This document shows, piece by piece, positions 34,196-44,458 of a stretch of DNA of 64,000 nucleotides. The number at the start of each line of letters is the position of its first letter. Position 1 is the stretch's first letter. The stretch is from Mangrovimonas cancribranchiae (GTDB taxonomy: Bacteria; Bacteroidota; Bacteroidia; Flavobacteriales; Flavobacteriaceae), in contig NZ_CP136925.1 in assembly GCF_037126245.1 (NCBI RefSeq), positions 2,000,001 through 2,064,000 on the forward strand, written 5' to 3'. A model generated the notes under the pieces. The model did not search any database. It was given only the letters and a program-made list of their open reading frames with translations, and had not been told where the DNA came from. Both the position numbers and the translations under genes were made by a program.

Positions 34196-35167
34196 ATGAG
34201 TAAGGTAAAATATTATTACGATCCAGAAACCCTTTCCTACAGGAAAATAGAACGTAAAAAACGTCGTACAGCAAAATACATTTCTATGTTTGTTTTGGCA
34301 TCGGCTTTATTTGGGTTTTTATTTGTATTTATTGCCAGTCAATACATTGAATCTCCTAAGGAACGCGCCTTAAAACGTGAGCTATCCAACATGCAATTGC
34401 AATATGAATTCCTTAATAAAAAAATGGATGAGGCGCAATCTGTTTTAGCTAATATTGAAGAACGCGACAATAATATTTACCGTTTATATTTCGAAGCTAA
34501 CCCAATTCCAGAAGAACAACGCAAAGCAGGGTTTGGCGGAATAAACCGATACAAAGCCCTTGAAGGGTTTGATAATTCCAAACTAATTATTGAAAGTAAC
34601 AAACGCCTAGATGTGTTACAGAAGCAAATTGTTATTCAATCGAAATCTCTTGATGAGATAGCAAAACTTGCCGAAGAAAAAGAAAAATTACTATCCGCTA
34701 TTCCTGCCATACAACCTGTAAGCAATGAAGATTTAACTAGAATGGCCTCGGGTTATGGCATGCGTACCGACCCGTTTACTAAAGCTAGAAAAATGCATTG
34801 GGGCATGGATTTTACGGCGCCAAGAGGCACACCTGTTTACGCCTCCGGAGACGGTGTGGTTACAAGAGCTGATAGCAATTCTTCTGGTTATGGAAGACAT
34901 ATTCGTATAGATCATGGGTATGGTTATGTAAGTCTTTATGCGCATTTATATAAATATAATGTACGCAGAAATCAGAAAGTAAAGCGTGGCGACCTTATTG
35001 GATTTGTAGGAAGCACTGGTCGCTCCGAAGCACCACATTTACATTACGAAGTCTTTAAAGATGACCAACGTATTAATCCTATAAATTTCTACTACGGAAG
35101 TTTATCTGCCGAAGAGTTTGATGAACTGCTTAAACACGCATCAATGGAAAACCAATCTCTTGATTAA
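34196..35167 (+). CDS. M23 family peptidoglycan peptidase (LytM/NlpD-like)
   Basis: 323 residues. A basic N-terminus, one transmembrane segment (~31-51), a coiled coil (~60-180) and a C-terminal M23 domain. The zinc and catalytic motifs are all present: HWGMDF (HxxxD), HGYGYVSLYAHL (HxxxxxxxHxH-type block) and HLHYEV. It probably cleaves peptidoglycan cross-links or activates amidases at division. The stop overlaps the start of the MerR gene by one base. Confidence 0.92.
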   Translation: MSKVKYYYDPETLSYRKIERKKRRTAKYISMFVLASALFGFLFVFIASQYIESPKERALKRELSNMQLQYEFLNKKMDEAQSVLANIEERDNNIYRLYFEANPIPEEQRKAGFGGINRYKALEGFDNSKLIIESNKRLDVLQKQIVIQSKSLDEIAKLAEEKEKLLSAIPAIQPVSNEDLTRMASGYGMRTDPFTKARKMHWGMDFTAPRGTPVYASGDGVVTRADSNSSGYGRHIRIDHGYGYVSLYAHLYKYNVRRNQKVKRGDLIGFVGSTGRSEAPHLHYEVFKDDQRINPINFYYGSLSAEEFDELLKHASMENQSLD

Positions 35168-35496
35168 TGCATATCAATCTACCCGAAAAGCGCTATTACA
35201 GTATAGGCGAAGTCGCTAAGGCTTTTGATGTTAATGCCTCTTTAATACGCTTTTGGGAAAAAGAGTTTGATGTACTTAAGCCTAAAAAAAATGCTAAAGG
35301 CAATCGCAAATTTACTCCAGAGGATATTAAAAACCTTAAATTTATTTACCACTTGGTAAAAGAACGCGGTTTCACTCTTGAAGGTGCCAAAACACATTTA
35401 AAAGAAGAAAAGAAAAAATCGCTTAGTAATTTTGAAATTATCAGTAAATTAGAGGGAATTAAAGCACAGTTACTTAAAATTAAAGAGCAGCTGTAA
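35167..35496 (+). CDS. MerR family regulator
   Basis: 109 residues. Winged-helix DNA-binding domain: KRYYSIGEVAKAFDVNASLIRFWEKEFDVLKPKKNAKGNRKFTPEDI, followed by a helix typical of MerR dimers. There is no C-terminal ligand domain, so the effector is unclear. It overlaps the M23 gene (TAATG) and is therefore likely translated with it. LemA follows after 68 bp. Confidence 0.9.
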   Translation: MHINLPEKRYYSIGEVAKAFDVNASLIRFWEKEFDVLKPKKNAKGNRKFTPEDIKNLKFIYHLVKERGFTLEGAKTHLKEEKKKSLSNFEIISKLEGIKAQLLKIKEQL

Positions 35497-35564
35497 CTTT
35501 TTTTGTGTTTACACTACTTATAAAGTGTCATAAACTACATCATTAACACTAAAATATCACAATT

Positions 35565-36164
35565 ATGAAAAAATGGCTTATACCAGTTATTATTCTAGCA
35601 GTTATAGGTTTTGGCCTTTACAATTGGGCTGTTGGATTTAACAATACCGCTATAGAACTTAACGAAAATGTAAGCGAAGCTTGGGGTAATGTACAAACTT
35701 CATACCAACGCCGTAACGATCTTATAGGCAACCTAGTAAATACCGTAAAAGGTGCTGCCGATTTTGAGCGTAACACATTAACCGATGTTATTGAAGCCCG
35801 CGCAAAAGCAACATCTATAAGTATTGATCCAAATAATATCACCCCTGAACAATTAGCACAATATAATCAAGTTCAAGGCGGTTTAAGTGGTGCTTTAAAA
35901 AGTTTGCTAGTTACTGTAGAACGGTATCCTGAACTTAAAGCCAACCAAAACTTTTTAAAACTTCAAGACGAACTTACCAGTACCGAAAATACTATTCAAA
36001 CTGCAAGAACCCGTTTTAACGAAGCCATCAAGCCTTACAATAATCATGTAAAAAAATTCCCTAATTCTATTCTTGCTGGTATTTTCAACTTTGAAGGAAA
36101 ACCATATTTTGATGCTGAAGCAGGAGCAGAACAACCTGTAGATGTAGAATTTGATTTTGAATAA
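35565..36164 (+). CDS. lemA: LemA family protein
   Basis: 199 residues. An N-terminal membrane segment (LIPVIILAVIGFGLYNWAV) is followed by the helical LemA domain (NENVSEAWGNVQTSYQRRNDLIGNLVNTVKGAADFERNTLTDVIEARAKA...VERYPELKANQNFLKLQDELTSTENTIQTARTRFNEAIKPYN). It exposes a helical bundle on one membrane face. It is followed immediately by two TPM-domain genes, a widespread conserved trio of unknown function. Confidence 0.93.
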   Translation: MKKWLIPVIILAVIGFGLYNWAVGFNNTAIELNENVSEAWGNVQTSYQRRNDLIGNLVNTVKGAADFERNTLTDVIEARAKATSISIDPNNITPEQLAQYNQVQGGLSGALKSLLVTVERYPELKANQNFLKLQDELTSTENTIQTARTRFNEAIKPYNNHVKKFPNSILAGIFNFEGKPYFDAEAGAEQPVDVEFDFE

Positions 36165-36166
36165 CC

Positions 36167-36604
36167 ATGTCTAAAGTAGAAGATTTTCTTACTTATCAAG
36201 AAGAGCAAGACATTATAAAAGCTATTAGGCAAGCTGAAATGAATACGTCTGGCGAAATACGTGTTCATATTGAAAAAACGGCTAATAAAGATACGTTTCA
36301 ACGAGCTTTAGAAGTGTTTCATTATTTAAAAATGGATAATACCAAACAGCAAAATGGCGTATTAATTTATGTAGCTGTAGAGGATCATGCTTTTGTTATT
36401 TATGGCGACAAAGGCATTAACGATGTTGTTCCTAAAGACTTTTGGGATGACACCAAAAATAGTATTCAAGAACATTTTAAACATAAACGCTTTAAACAAG
36501 GTCTTATTGATGGTATTTTAAAAGCCGGTCAAGAATTAGAAACCTATTTTCCTTGGCATCATACAGACATTAACGAATTACCTAACGACATTTCCAAAGG
36601 ATAA
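36167..36604 (+). CDS. TPM domain protein (no signal peptide)
   Basis: 145 residues: LTYQEEQDIIKAIRQAEMNTSGEIRVHIEKTAN, NGVLIYVAVEDHAFVIYGDKGINDVVPKDFWDD. TPM domains occur as phosphatase-like or structural modules. It starts 2 bp after lemA and ends 3 bp before the second TPM gene, so the three are an operon. No signal peptide or membrane helix is visible, so this copy is probably cytoplasmic. Confidence 0.88.
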   Translation: MSKVEDFLTYQEEQDIIKAIRQAEMNTSGEIRVHIEKTANKDTFQRALEVFHYLKMDNTKQQNGVLIYVAVEDHAFVIYGDKGINDVVPKDFWDDTKNSIQEHFKHKRFKQGLIDGILKAGQELETYFPWHHTDINELPNDISKG

Positions 36605-36607
36605 CTC

Positions 36608-37441
36608 ATGCCTAAAACAACATTATATAGTACTTTACAAATAAAATCAATTGCATGTTTTTTGGTGTGTTTTTTAAGCTGGAGTTATGTCTCTGCGCAA
36701 TTTGATATTCCAGAAACACCTAAAGAGCAAACTAGTGTTTACGATTATGTTAATCTACTTTCTAGTGTGCAAAAATCGCAGCTTGAAGAAAAGCTTATTC
36801 GTTACTCCGATACTACTTCAACACAAATTGTAGTTGCTATTATAGCCACTACAAAAGGCGAAAATATTGGGCTTCTAACTCCAAGATGGGCACATAAATG
36901 GGGAATTGGACAAGCCAAAGAAGATAATGGTGTTTTTGTTCTTCTTGCAAATGATGACAGAGAAATATGGATTTCTCCAGGCTATGGTGTAGAACACAAA
37001 TTAACCGCAGGAATTACTGGAGAGCTTATTAGAAATGTTATTATTCCTGAGTTTAAACGCGGTGATTTTCACGGCGGACTTGATAAAGGCACCGATGCTA
37101 TTTTTCAAATCTTACAAGGAGAATATCAAGGAACACCTAAAAAAAACTCCTCAAGTGGCTTTCCAATAGGAGCTTTTCTTCCTTTCCTTATCCTCTTTAT
37201 CATTGTGCTTATTGCATTATCAAAAAACAGACGTAATGGCGGCAATGGAGGCTCTGGTGGCCGTAAAAATAAAGACTTTACTATTTGGGACGCCATTATT
37301 TTAAGTAATATGGGACGTGGTAGTTATGGTGGCTCATCTGGCTGGGGAAGTGGTTCTGGAGGCGGCTTTTCCGGTGGTGGATTCGGTGGCGGTTTTGGCG
37401 GCGGCGGGTTCTCAGGCGGCGGTGCTGGTGGTAGTTGGTAA
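36608..37441 (+). CDS. YgcG-type TPM domain membrane protein with Gly-rich tail
   Basis: 277 residues. Signal peptide (IACFLVCFLSWSYVSAQ), an extracytoplasmic TPM domain (~35-170; VYDYVNLLSSVQKSQLEEKLIRYSDTTSTQIVVAII), a transmembrane helix (~192-209) and a low-complexity tail of Gly, Ser and Phe ending GGAGGSW. This is the YgcG layout. It is last in the lemA operon and is followed by a bidirectional terminator. Confidence 0.9.
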   Translation: MPKTTLYSTLQIKSIACFLVCFLSWSYVSAQFDIPETPKEQTSVYDYVNLLSSVQKSQLEEKLIRYSDTTSTQIVVAIIATTKGENIGLLTPRWAHKWGIGQAKEDNGVFVLLANDDREIWISPGYGVEHKLTAGITGELIRNVIIPEFKRGDFHGGLDKGTDAIFQILQGEYQGTPKKNSSSGFPIGAFLPFLILFIIVLIALSKNRRNGGNGGSGGRKNKDFTIWDAIILSNMGRGSYGGSSGWGSGSGGGFSGGGFGGGFGGGGFSGGGAGGSW

Positions 37442-37447
37442 AAAATA

Positions 37448-37478
37448 AAAGCCATTTTTAATATTAAAAAATGGCTTT
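37448..37478. terminator. Bidirectional terminator
   Basis: AAAGCCATTTTT and its complement AAAAATGGCTTT form a long stem between convergent genes, with A/T tracts on both sides. Confidence 0.8.
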
Positions 37479-37500
37479 CTCTACACTTAGTGTTTTCTAT

Positions 37501-40317
37501 TTAATCTCTCCAAAAACCTCGATTATTAACCTCGCCTTTTTTTCCAAGACTATTAAATTTCCAACTTAAACTTAACATAAAATACTGTTTTAACACCGTA
37601 CTTTGACTATCTTGAATATAGTTTTGTGTTGCCGTTCTTCTAGCATTGGTATTTTGATCTAATAAATCGTATACTTTTAATGTCGCTGTCATTTTATCCT
37701 TTAAGAAAGAATACGCTAATGTCGCGTTCCAGAACCATGCACTTCTTTGAAAGCCTGCGGCTACGTTAGGGTTATAAACATAATTTATATCGTTGCGCCA
37801 CTCGAAGTTTTTAGGCAAGAAAAAGGCTGTTCGTAATCGAAGTTCATGAGACAGAAATTCACGGTCATCAAAAGCTTCAATATCGTAAGTGTTTTTTGTG
37901 AAATTTACGCTGTATTTAGGTCTTATTTCAAAAACATCTTTCCACTCGAAAGTCACATCTAACTCTGGTGATATCGATCTTACTTTACCTGCATATTGCA
38001 CATCGTTATTGTAATTGATACTTCTATTAAAATTACCGTAAACACCCACACCTAATTTTACTGTTCTTATGGAATCTAGTTTTATACGTTTATCATAATC
38101 AAAACCACCATAAACATTATAGTTTCCATTAACATTGGTATAGGTTGTTTCACGTACTAAATCGTCGTTAATTGTAGTTTTTGACACCACTTGATTATCG
38201 GTTATTTGTGCACCAAAATAACTGTAAAACCCTGTTCTATCTTGAAAATTATAAGAGTTAAACCCAAAATAAAGTCGGTGATTATTAGAAGGATCTAAGT
38301 TTGGATTACCCGTTACTGTATTTAATGGATTAGACACATCCTGAAAGGCTTGTAATTGTGATAATTGCGGTGCTTCGTTACGCAAACGGTAATTAAAATA
38401 AACCGAGGAGTTTTTGCCAAATCTGTAGTTTAAATAAGAATTTATCTGCATGTTTTCAAATTTGCGTTTAATAGACAATTGCGGCCTTAAAAAATCGGTA
38501 TTTTCCATGGTTCTAAACAAATAACTCACCCCTATTCTAGAGTAAAATTTGTCTTTATTATAGTTTATAGAAATTCCTGGTGTACTTTCTTCATCTAAAT
38601 ACTCGAAATCTGTACTTAAATCTTGATTAAAATCGGTAAACTCATTGTTAGTTCCATTTCTGTCTAATGTTGTTTTAACATCGTTAGTTTTACTGCGAGT
38701 ATAGTTATATTGAAAGTTTAAAAACAAGCTTTTAGCTACAATAGGTAACCTGTAAGTGATACCAGAACTTATTGTATTGACTTCGTTTTCAGAATCGGTG
38801 TATTGATCTCGTGCCTCTTGATCTATTAACACAAAATCGGGGTTATTAGGGTCGGTCACATCTTCACCATAAATATTGGTTTCAGAATTTAAGTAATCAT
38901 CTGATGTTCTTGTGCTTATTTCGTTGTTTATATTCATCCTAATATAACCGCCTTTATCGCCAAAACGTTTAGTTACATTTAAGCGGTTACTAAAGCTTCT
39001 AGCTTGATTTTCTACATAAGAATTGGTGTACGAATCGTTAGTTAACTGTCCATCTTGGTTTCTAGAGTTCTCACGACTGTTATATGTTGTTTTTCCATCT
39101 GAAAATCGAAATGAAGGGTCTACATTTATAAGGAAGGTAGAATCTATTTCTACATCAAACCCCATATTTACACTATGGCTATTGCTATCACTATTTGATA
39201 CCGAGTTGCTGTTAGTAAAATACCTAGAATCTGGTAAAATATTTTCACGTTGCGACGCGGTTTCGTTTTCTGAGCTACTTCCTGAGTGAAAATAATCGGC
39301 AGAGATATCTACATTGTCTTTTTTTCCTAATACATCGGCGTAATTGGCTCCTATACTTCTCGATTCGGTAATACCTTGCCCGCCACCAAATGTTCTTCCA
39401 TCTATAGTAAATGTGCCATTACTAGACATAGACATGCTTCTTGCTCCGCCAAACATTTTACGTATCTCACCAAAACTAAACCCTGGCGAATTAATGTTGT
39501 TTCCGCCAGCTAAAACACTTAATCGCCTATCGTTATTAAAGTAATTAAGCATACCGGCAGCTTCGTAACGTTCGTCTGTTCCTACGCCAGCCGCAACACG
39601 CCCAAAGACGCCTTTGTTTTTATCTTCGCTTATGGTTAAGTTAATGGTTTTATTTTCGCCATCGGTTGTTTCTCCAGTAAAGGCTTCCGATTTTGATTTT
39701 GTATCGACCACTTGAATTTTATCGATAATTTCTTTGGTTAAATTTTTGGTAGTTATTGTTGGGTCATCACCAAAAAATGGCTTTCCATTAACTAAAATTT
39801 TATTTACGGGCTTACCATTTACTGTAATTTGTCCTTCGTCGTCTACCTCTACGCCAGGAAGCTGTTTTAGTAAATCTTCTACAGTGGCGTCTTTTTTGGT
39901 TTTAAACGATTTTACATTAAACTCTAAAGTATCTTTTTTAATGGTTACAGGCGCTGCTGATTTTATAACGACTTCGTCTAAGGCGTTAGAGTTAACCTGC
40001 ATCAAAATTTCTTTAAGATTTATTTTCCCTTTCTCTAAATTTACTTTTTTAAAGTAGGTATTATACCCCACATAAGACACAAACATATTGGCCGACTTCT
40101 CGCTAGTTTTGTTCTCTAGTATAAACTCACCGTTCTTATCGGAGATTGTGTATGTAATTAGTGAGCTATCTCTTTCTTTTTGTAAATATACTGTTGCCGA
40201 TTCTAAAGGCGTACGATCTTCTTCGGTTAATAAAGTTCCTGAAATTTCAAAATGCTTGGATTGGGAAAATGACATTGATATACAAAGCAATGCCAAGACA
40301 ACAAGTAGTCTATTCAT
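37501..40317 (-). CDS. Outer-membrane beta-barrel protein with N-terminal regulatory domain
   Basis: 938 residues. Signal peptide (LLCISMSFSQS), a carboxypeptidase regulatory-like domain (~20-105; SGTLLTEEDRTPLESATVYLQ), a plug-like segment (TVEDLLKQLPGVEVDDEGQITVNGKPVNKILVNGKPFFGDDP) and a large beta-barrel ending with aromatic-rich strands. It resembles TonB-dependent-type receptors of the OMP_b-brl family lacking SusD partners. Ligand unknown. Confidence 0.88.
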   Translation of the reverse strand: MNRLLVVLALLCISMSFSQSKHFEISGTLLTEEDRTPLESATVYLQKERDSSLITYTISDKNGEFILENKTSEKSANMFVSYVGYNTYFKKVNLEKGKINLKEILMQVNSNALDEVVIKSAAPVTIKKDTLEFNVKSFKTKKDATVEDLLKQLPGVEVDDEGQITVNGKPVNKILVNGKPFFGDDPTITTKNLTKEIIDKIQVVDTKSKSEAFTGETTDGENKTINLTISEDKNKGVFGRVAAGVGTDERYEAAGMLNYFNNDRRLSVLAGGNNINSPGFSFGEIRKMFGGARSMSMSSNGTFTIDGRTFGGGQGITESRSIGANYADVLGKKDNVDISADYFHSGSSSENETASQRENILPDSRYFTNSNSVSNSDSNSHSVNMGFDVEIDSTFLINVDPSFRFSDGKTTYNSRENSRNQDGQLTNDSYTNSYVENQARSFSNRLNVTKRFGDKGGYIRMNINNEISTRTSDDYLNSETNIYGEDVTDPNNPDFVLIDQEARDQYTDSENEVNTISSGITYRLPIVAKSLFLNFQYNYTRSKTNDVKTTLDRNGTNNEFTDFNQDLSTDFEYLDEESTPGISINYNKDKFYSRIGVSYLFRTMENTDFLRPQLSIKRKFENMQINSYLNYRFGKNSSVYFNYRLRNEAPQLSQLQAFQDVSNPLNTVTGNPNLDPSNNHRLYFGFNSYNFQDRTGFYSYFGAQITDNQVVSKTTINDDLVRETTYTNVNGNYNVYGGFDYDKRIKLDSIRTVKLGVGVYGNFNRSINYNNDVQYAGKVRSISPELDVTFEWKDVFEIRPKYSVNFTKNTYDIEAFDDREFLSHELRLRTAFFLPKNFEWRNDINYVYNPNVAAGFQRSAWFWNATLAYSFLKDKMTATLKVYDLLDQNTNARRTATQNYIQDSQSTVLKQYFMLSLSWKFNSLGKKGEVNNRGFWRD

Positions 40318-40411
40318 ACGATTTTGATTGATGTATTTTGTATAGTTTAGTTTAACAGATAACGAATATATTATCTTTTTCGTATGACTTTTCTTAAAAA
40401 AGACTTAAATG

Positions 40412-41716
40412 TTATTTTTTTCTCATATAAACGGTTACTGGAACACCATGAAAATCAAAGTTTTCTCGAAGTTTATTTTCCAAAAAGCGCTTGTAAGGAT
40501 CTCTAACATACTGTGGTAGGTTGCAAAAGAACGCAAATTGCGGCTGCGGAGTTGGCAACTGGGTAATAAACTTAATTTTCACATACTTCCCTTTGTAAGC
40601 TGGTGGTGGCGTATGCTGTATAATGGGTAGTAATACATCGTTAAGTTTTCTGGTTTTAATTTTCTTACTGCGGTTTTTATAAACTGTCACAGCAGTCTCT
40701 ATGGCTTTGTAAATACGCTGTTTTGTAAGCGCCGACATAAAAATAATAGGCACATCGGTGAACGGTTCTATTTCTCTTTTAATTTGCTTTTCAAAAGCTT
40801 TCATTGTAGAGTTATCTTTATCTACTAAATCCCACTTATTAACTAAAATAACAATGCCTTTACGATTACGCTCGGCTAACCAAAAGATATTTTGCACTTG
40901 AGCATCGAACCCACGTGTAGCATCTAAAACTAATAAACACACATCGCTATGTTCGATAGCACGAACGCTTCGCATAACTGAATAGAACTCTAAATCTTCT
41001 TTTACTTTAGATTTACGTCTAATCCCTGCTGTATCTACCAAATTAAACTCAAATCCAAAACGATTATATTTCGTATCTATAGAATCTCTCGTGGTTCCAG
41101 CAATATCGGTAACAATATATCTATCCTCACCAATAAGCGCGTTAATAAAAGAGGATTTCCCTGCGTTTGGGCGTCCTACAACGGCAAATCTTGGTAAATC
41201 TGTTTCTTGTTTGGTTTCATTTTCTGGTAACGCTTCAACTAAAGCATCTAATAAATCACCGGTTCCACTACCATTTATACTAGCAATAGTATAATATTCG
41301 CCTAAACCTAAGCTATAAAACTCTACAGCATCTTCAGCGCGTTTAGCATTATCAACTTTATTTACGGCCAGAAAAACGGGTTTATCTATTTTTCTAAGCA
41401 ACTTAGCAACGTCTTCATCCATTCCTGTAACACCAGCTTCAACATCAACCATAAAGATAATGGCGTCGGCTTCATCTATCGCTAACTCTACCTGTTTGTC
41501 TATTTCTGCTTCAAAAACATCATCACTTCCTACAACATAACCTCCGGTATCAATTAAAGAAAACTCTCTACCATTCCAATCGCTTTTACCATAATGACGA
41601 TCACGGGTAACACCGCTTACCGCATCAACAATGGCTTCGCGACGTTGTATTAATCTGTTGAAAAATGTTGACTTCCCTACATTTGGGCGACCTACTATGG
41701 CAACTATGCTACTCAT
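40412..41716 (-). CDS. der: Ribosome biogenesis GTPase Der
   Basis: 434 residues with two tandem GTPase domains: [14 protein letters not shown] and [15 protein letters not shown] loops, DTGGY and DTAGI switch II, NKVD and NKWD specificity motifs. A C-terminal KH-like domain ends VTVYMRKK. Der acts in assembly of the 50S subunit. A TAnnTTTG element lies 20 bp before the start. Confidence 0.97.
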   Translation of the reverse strand: MSSIVAIVGRPNVGKSTFFNRLIQRREAIVDAVSGVTRDRHYGKSDWNGREFSLIDTGGYVVGSDDVFEAEIDKQVELAIDEADAIIFMVDVEAGVTGMDEDVAKLLRKIDKPVFLAVNKVDNAKRAEDAVEFYSLGLGEYYTIASINGSGTGDLLDALVEALPENETKQETDLPRFAVVGRPNAGKSSFINALIGEDRYIVTDIAGTTRDSIDTKYNRFGFEFNLVDTAGIRRKSKVKEDLEFYSVMRSVRAIEHSDVCLLVLDATRGFDAQVQNIFWLAERNRKGIVILVNKWDLVDKDNSTMKAFEKQIKREIEPFTDVPIIFMSALTKQRIYKAIETAVTVYKNRSKKIKTRKLNDVLLPIIQHTPPPAYKGKYVKIKFITQLPTPQPQFAFFCNLPQYVRDPYKRFLENKLRENFDFHGVPVTVYMRKK

Positions 41717-41735
41717 ACGTTTTTTTAATTGTTTG

Positions 41736-41743
41736 CAAAGTTA
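41736..41743 (-). promoter_or_regulatory. TAnnTTTG promoter of der
   Basis: TAACTTTG on the minus strand. The leader to the ATG is about 15 nt. Confidence 0.55.
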
Positions 41744-41800
41744 CGGTTTCCTATTTTAAGAAAAAACACTTATTTTAATTCTTGAAAATCAAACTACAAA

Positions 41801-42298
41801 ATGGCTAAAACCAACGAAATTATTTTAAGACCGCGTTTTAAAAGAACGCTTAGCATTTCTAACGATAAAGCTCTTGAAGTTTTTGATCACGCTAAAACTT
41901 CTCAAAAAGCCTTTATTGTGTCTCGGGTAGATGACCATGTTTTTATAAAACTACCTGTACAAGAACGTCATTTTTGGACACCACAACTCCATTTAGAAAT
42001 TAACCGTATTGATAAATCAAGTAGTATGCTGTACGGTTTATTTGGCCCCAGTCCAACCGTTTGGACCATGTTTATGTTTTTTCATTTTATTGTTGCCACC
42101 TTATTTATTGGTTTTTCCATTTGGGCGTATACCAACTATAATCTTGATCAAGATTATGCTATTCAAGTGTTTTTAATGTTTTTTATGATTCTTGTTTGGT
42201 TTGTACTTTATGCTTTTGGAAGACTAGGAAAACAAAAAGGACAAACAGATATGGAGCGTTTATATAGTTTTATGAAAAAAACCTTAAATTTACCTTAA
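41801..42298 (+). CDS. Conserved two-helix membrane protein
   Basis: 165 residues. A soluble N-terminal part (~1-85, EIILRPRFKRTLSISNDKALEVFDHAK...VSRVDDHVFIKLPVQERHFWTPQLHLEI) is followed by two transmembrane segments (~92-110 and ~122-140) and a basic C-terminus. It is conserved in flavobacteria next to der/era, but I recognise no domain. It is divergent from der and upstream of the SIMPL gene, with 50 bp between. Confidence 0.7.
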   Translation: MAKTNEIILRPRFKRTLSISNDKALEVFDHAKTSQKAFIVSRVDDHVFIKLPVQERHFWTPQLHLEINRIDKSSSMLYGLFGPSPTVWTMFMFFHFIVATLFIGFSIWAYTNYNLDQDYAIQVFLMFFMILVWFVLYAFGRLGKQKGQTDMERLYSFMKKTLNLP

Positions 42299-42348
42299 TA
42301 AACAACTTTTTATCCTCAAATTCTCGTATTTATTAAAAATAACGCCTC

Positions 42349-43080
42349 ATGAAAAACAATCTTACAGCCACTATTTTTTCAATCGCTATTATTATTGCTG
42401 CTTTTTTACTAGGAAATTCTATCATGAATAGAAATAAAACCGAAGGCACTATCGCGGTTACTGGATTAGGGAAAACAGATTTCACATCAGATCTTATTGT
42501 TTGGGAAGGTTCTTTTTCTAAAGAAAATAGTGATCTACAACAAGCCTATAGTGATTTAGAAAAAGATAAAAAAGTAATTTCCAATTATTTAAAATCTAAA
42601 GGAATTACCGATGAAGAGTTGGTTTTTGATGCTGTTAAAAGCAGAAAAAATACCCGAGCAAAATATAGTGACTCTGGAAAATATATAGGTAATGAGTTTT
42701 TAGGCTATATTCTTACACAATCTATTCAAGTAGAAAGTAAAGATGTTGAAAAAGTAGAAGATATTTCTCGTGAAGTTACCGAGTTACTTAACAAAGGTAT
42801 TCAGTTTTACTCGCAACCACCACGTTATTATTACACCCAATTATCTGATTTAAAAATTGAAATGATTTCTCAAGCCACTGCTGATGCTAGGCAACGCGCC
42901 GAAAGAATTTCAGAAAACTCTGGAGGAACATTAGGAAAATTATTATCGGCTAAAATGGGCGTATTTCAAATTACAGGACAAAATTCTAACGAAGAATATT
43001 CTTGGGGAGGCACATACAACACCTCATCTAAAGAAAAAACAGCTTCAATTACCATGAAATTAGATTACGAAGTCGATTAA
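42349..43080 (+). CDS. SIMPL domain protein
   Basis: 243 residues. An N-terminal membrane anchor (IFSIAIIIAAFLLGNSIM) is followed by a SIMPL/DUF541 domain (GTIAVTGLGKTDFTSDLIVWEGSFSKENSDLQQAYSDLEKDKKVISNYLKSKG...QATADARQRAERISENSGGTLGKLLSAKMG). Such proteins are envelope beta/alpha modules, some linked to stress resistance. It converges with era, 2 bp apart. Confidence 0.88.
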   Translation: MKNNLTATIFSIAIIIAAFLLGNSIMNRNKTEGTIAVTGLGKTDFTSDLIVWEGSFSKENSDLQQAYSDLEKDKKVISNYLKSKGITDEELVFDAVKSRKNTRAKYSDSGKYIGNEFLGYILTQSIQVESKDVEKVEDISREVTELLNKGIQFYSQPPRYYYTQLSDLKIEMISQATADARQRAERISENSGGTLGKLLSAKMGVFQITGQNSNEEYSWGGTYNTSSKEKTASITMKLDYEVD

Positions 43081-43082
43081 AT

Positions 43083-43967
43083 TTATTTTTGATTATAGCC
43101 AAAACGCTTAAGTTGCTTTTGGTCGCTTCGCCAATTTTTATTCACTTTCACGTATAGTTCGATATGGATTTGCTTATCAAAAAAGGCTTCTAAATCTTTT
43201 CTGGCTTCAGATCCTACACGTTTTATAGCCGTTCCTTTATGACCAATAATAATCCCTTTTTGGGTATCGCGCTCTACCATAATAACAGAACGTATTCTGA
43301 TGATTTTGTCGTCTTCAAAAAACTCTTCGGTTTCCACCTCTACAGCATATGGGATTTCCTTTTTATAATGCAATAGGATTTTTTCGCGAATGGTTTCGTT
43401 TACAAAAAAGCGTTCTGGTTTATCGGTTAATTGATCTTTTGGATAAAATGCTGGCGATTCTGGTAGCAATTCTACGATACGCTGGAATACGTTTTCAACA
43501 TTAAAGCCTTCTAATGCTGAAATAGGATAAATCTCGGCATTAGGTACCTGTTCTTTCCAATGGTCAACTTGAGCTTCTAATTGCTCTTGGTTTGAAATAT
43601 CAATTTTATTTAAGAGCAACAAAACAGGAATTTTAGAATGGGTTATCTTCTTAAAAAAGTCAGCATCTTTTAACATTTTCTCACCTACTTCAACCATATA
43701 TACTAGTACATCGGCATCTTCAAAAGCAGACTTAACGAAGTCCATCATAGAGGCTTGTAATTCGTATGCGGGTTTGATAATTCCAGGCGTATCGCTTAAT
43801 ATCACCTGAAAATCGTCGCCATTAACAATACCTAAAATACGGTGTCGCGTTGTTTGTGCTTTTGAGGTGATAATAGATAATTTCTCTCCTATAAAAGCAT
43901 TCATTAATGTTGATTTACCCACATTTGGGTTACCAATAATATTTACAAAACCTGCTTTATGAGCCAT
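43083..43967 (-). CDS. era: GTPase Era
   Basis: 294 residues. P loop GNPNVGKSTLMNAF, switch DTPGI, NKID specificity motif, and a C-terminal KH domain with IIGHKGTAIKRVGSEARKDLEAFF for binding the 3' end of 16S rRNA. It acts in 30S assembly. The promoter element lies at the 3' end of the upstream methyltransferase gene. Confidence 0.97.
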   Translation of the reverse strand: MAHKAGFVNIIGNPNVGKSTLMNAFIGEKLSIITSKAQTTRHRILGIVNGDDFQVILSDTPGIIKPAYELQASMMDFVKSAFEDADVLVYMVEVGEKMLKDADFFKKITHSKIPVLLLLNKIDISNQEQLEAQVDHWKEQVPNAEIYPISALEGFNVENVFQRIVELLPESPAFYPKDQLTDKPERFFVNETIREKILLHYKKEIPYAVEVETEEFFEDDKIIRIRSVIMVERDTQKGIIIGHKGTAIKRVGSEARKDLEAFFDKQIHIELYVKVNKNWRSDQKQLKRFGYNQK

Positions 43968-43988
43968 TGTTTTACATTTTATTTACGG

Positions 43989-43996
43989 CAAAGTTA
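43989..43996 (-). promoter_or_regulatory. TAnnTTTG promoter of era
   Basis: TAACTTTG on the minus strand, 22 nt before the era ATG. It overlaps the last codon of the upstream gene. Confidence 0.5.
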
Positions 43997-44452
43997 CGAC
44001 CTTGGTTTGTTTATTCCCCTATCATACATAACAATACTTCCTGCAACAGACACATTTAAACTTAATTGTGACTTAAATTTTACTAAAAAATGACTTTTTT
44101 CGATAGCCTGTTTAGATAACCCATGGTCTTCTGCGCCTAGTAAATACACACATCGTCTTGGGTGATGAAATGTTTCTAAAGGTTCTGCTTTATCTGTTAA
44201 CTCTACGCCAACTAATCGTGCACCTTTAGGTAAATTATTGAAAAAATCTTCAAAAGTGTTGTAATGAAAGTAAGGCATGGCTTTTACGGCATTATGAGTA
44301 TCGCAAGCCTGTTTTGCATAACGATTGCCAATGGTAAAAATAAAACTGGCACCTAAGTTTTGGGCTGTACGCCACAGTACACCTAAGTTTTCAGGCGTTT
44401 TGCCATTTTGAATACCTATACCAAAAAATTCGTTTGTAAAATTATCGTTCAT
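43994..44452 (-). CDS. SpoU/TrmH family RNA 2'-O-methyltransferase
   Basis: 152 residues from the ATG at 44452. The longer frame starting 7 codons upstream is rejected because a TAnnTTTG element covers it. A SPOUT fold is visible: GIGIQNGKTPENLGVLWRTAQNLGASFIFTIG, VYLLGAEDHGLSKQAIEKS and QLSLNVSVAGSIVMYDR with the knot residues and SAM site. The single-domain size fits tRNA-modifying SpoU enzymes such as TrmL or TrmH; the exact nucleotide cannot be told. Confidence 0.88.
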   Translation of the reverse strand: MNDNFTNEFFGIGIQNGKTPENLGVLWRTAQNLGASFIFTIGNRYAKQACDTHNAVKAMPYFHYNTFEDFFNNLPKGARLVGVELTDKAEPLETFHHPRRCVYLLGAEDHGLSKQAIEKSHFLVKFKSQLSLNVSVAGSIVMYDRGINKPRS

Positions 44453-44458
44453 AAGGAG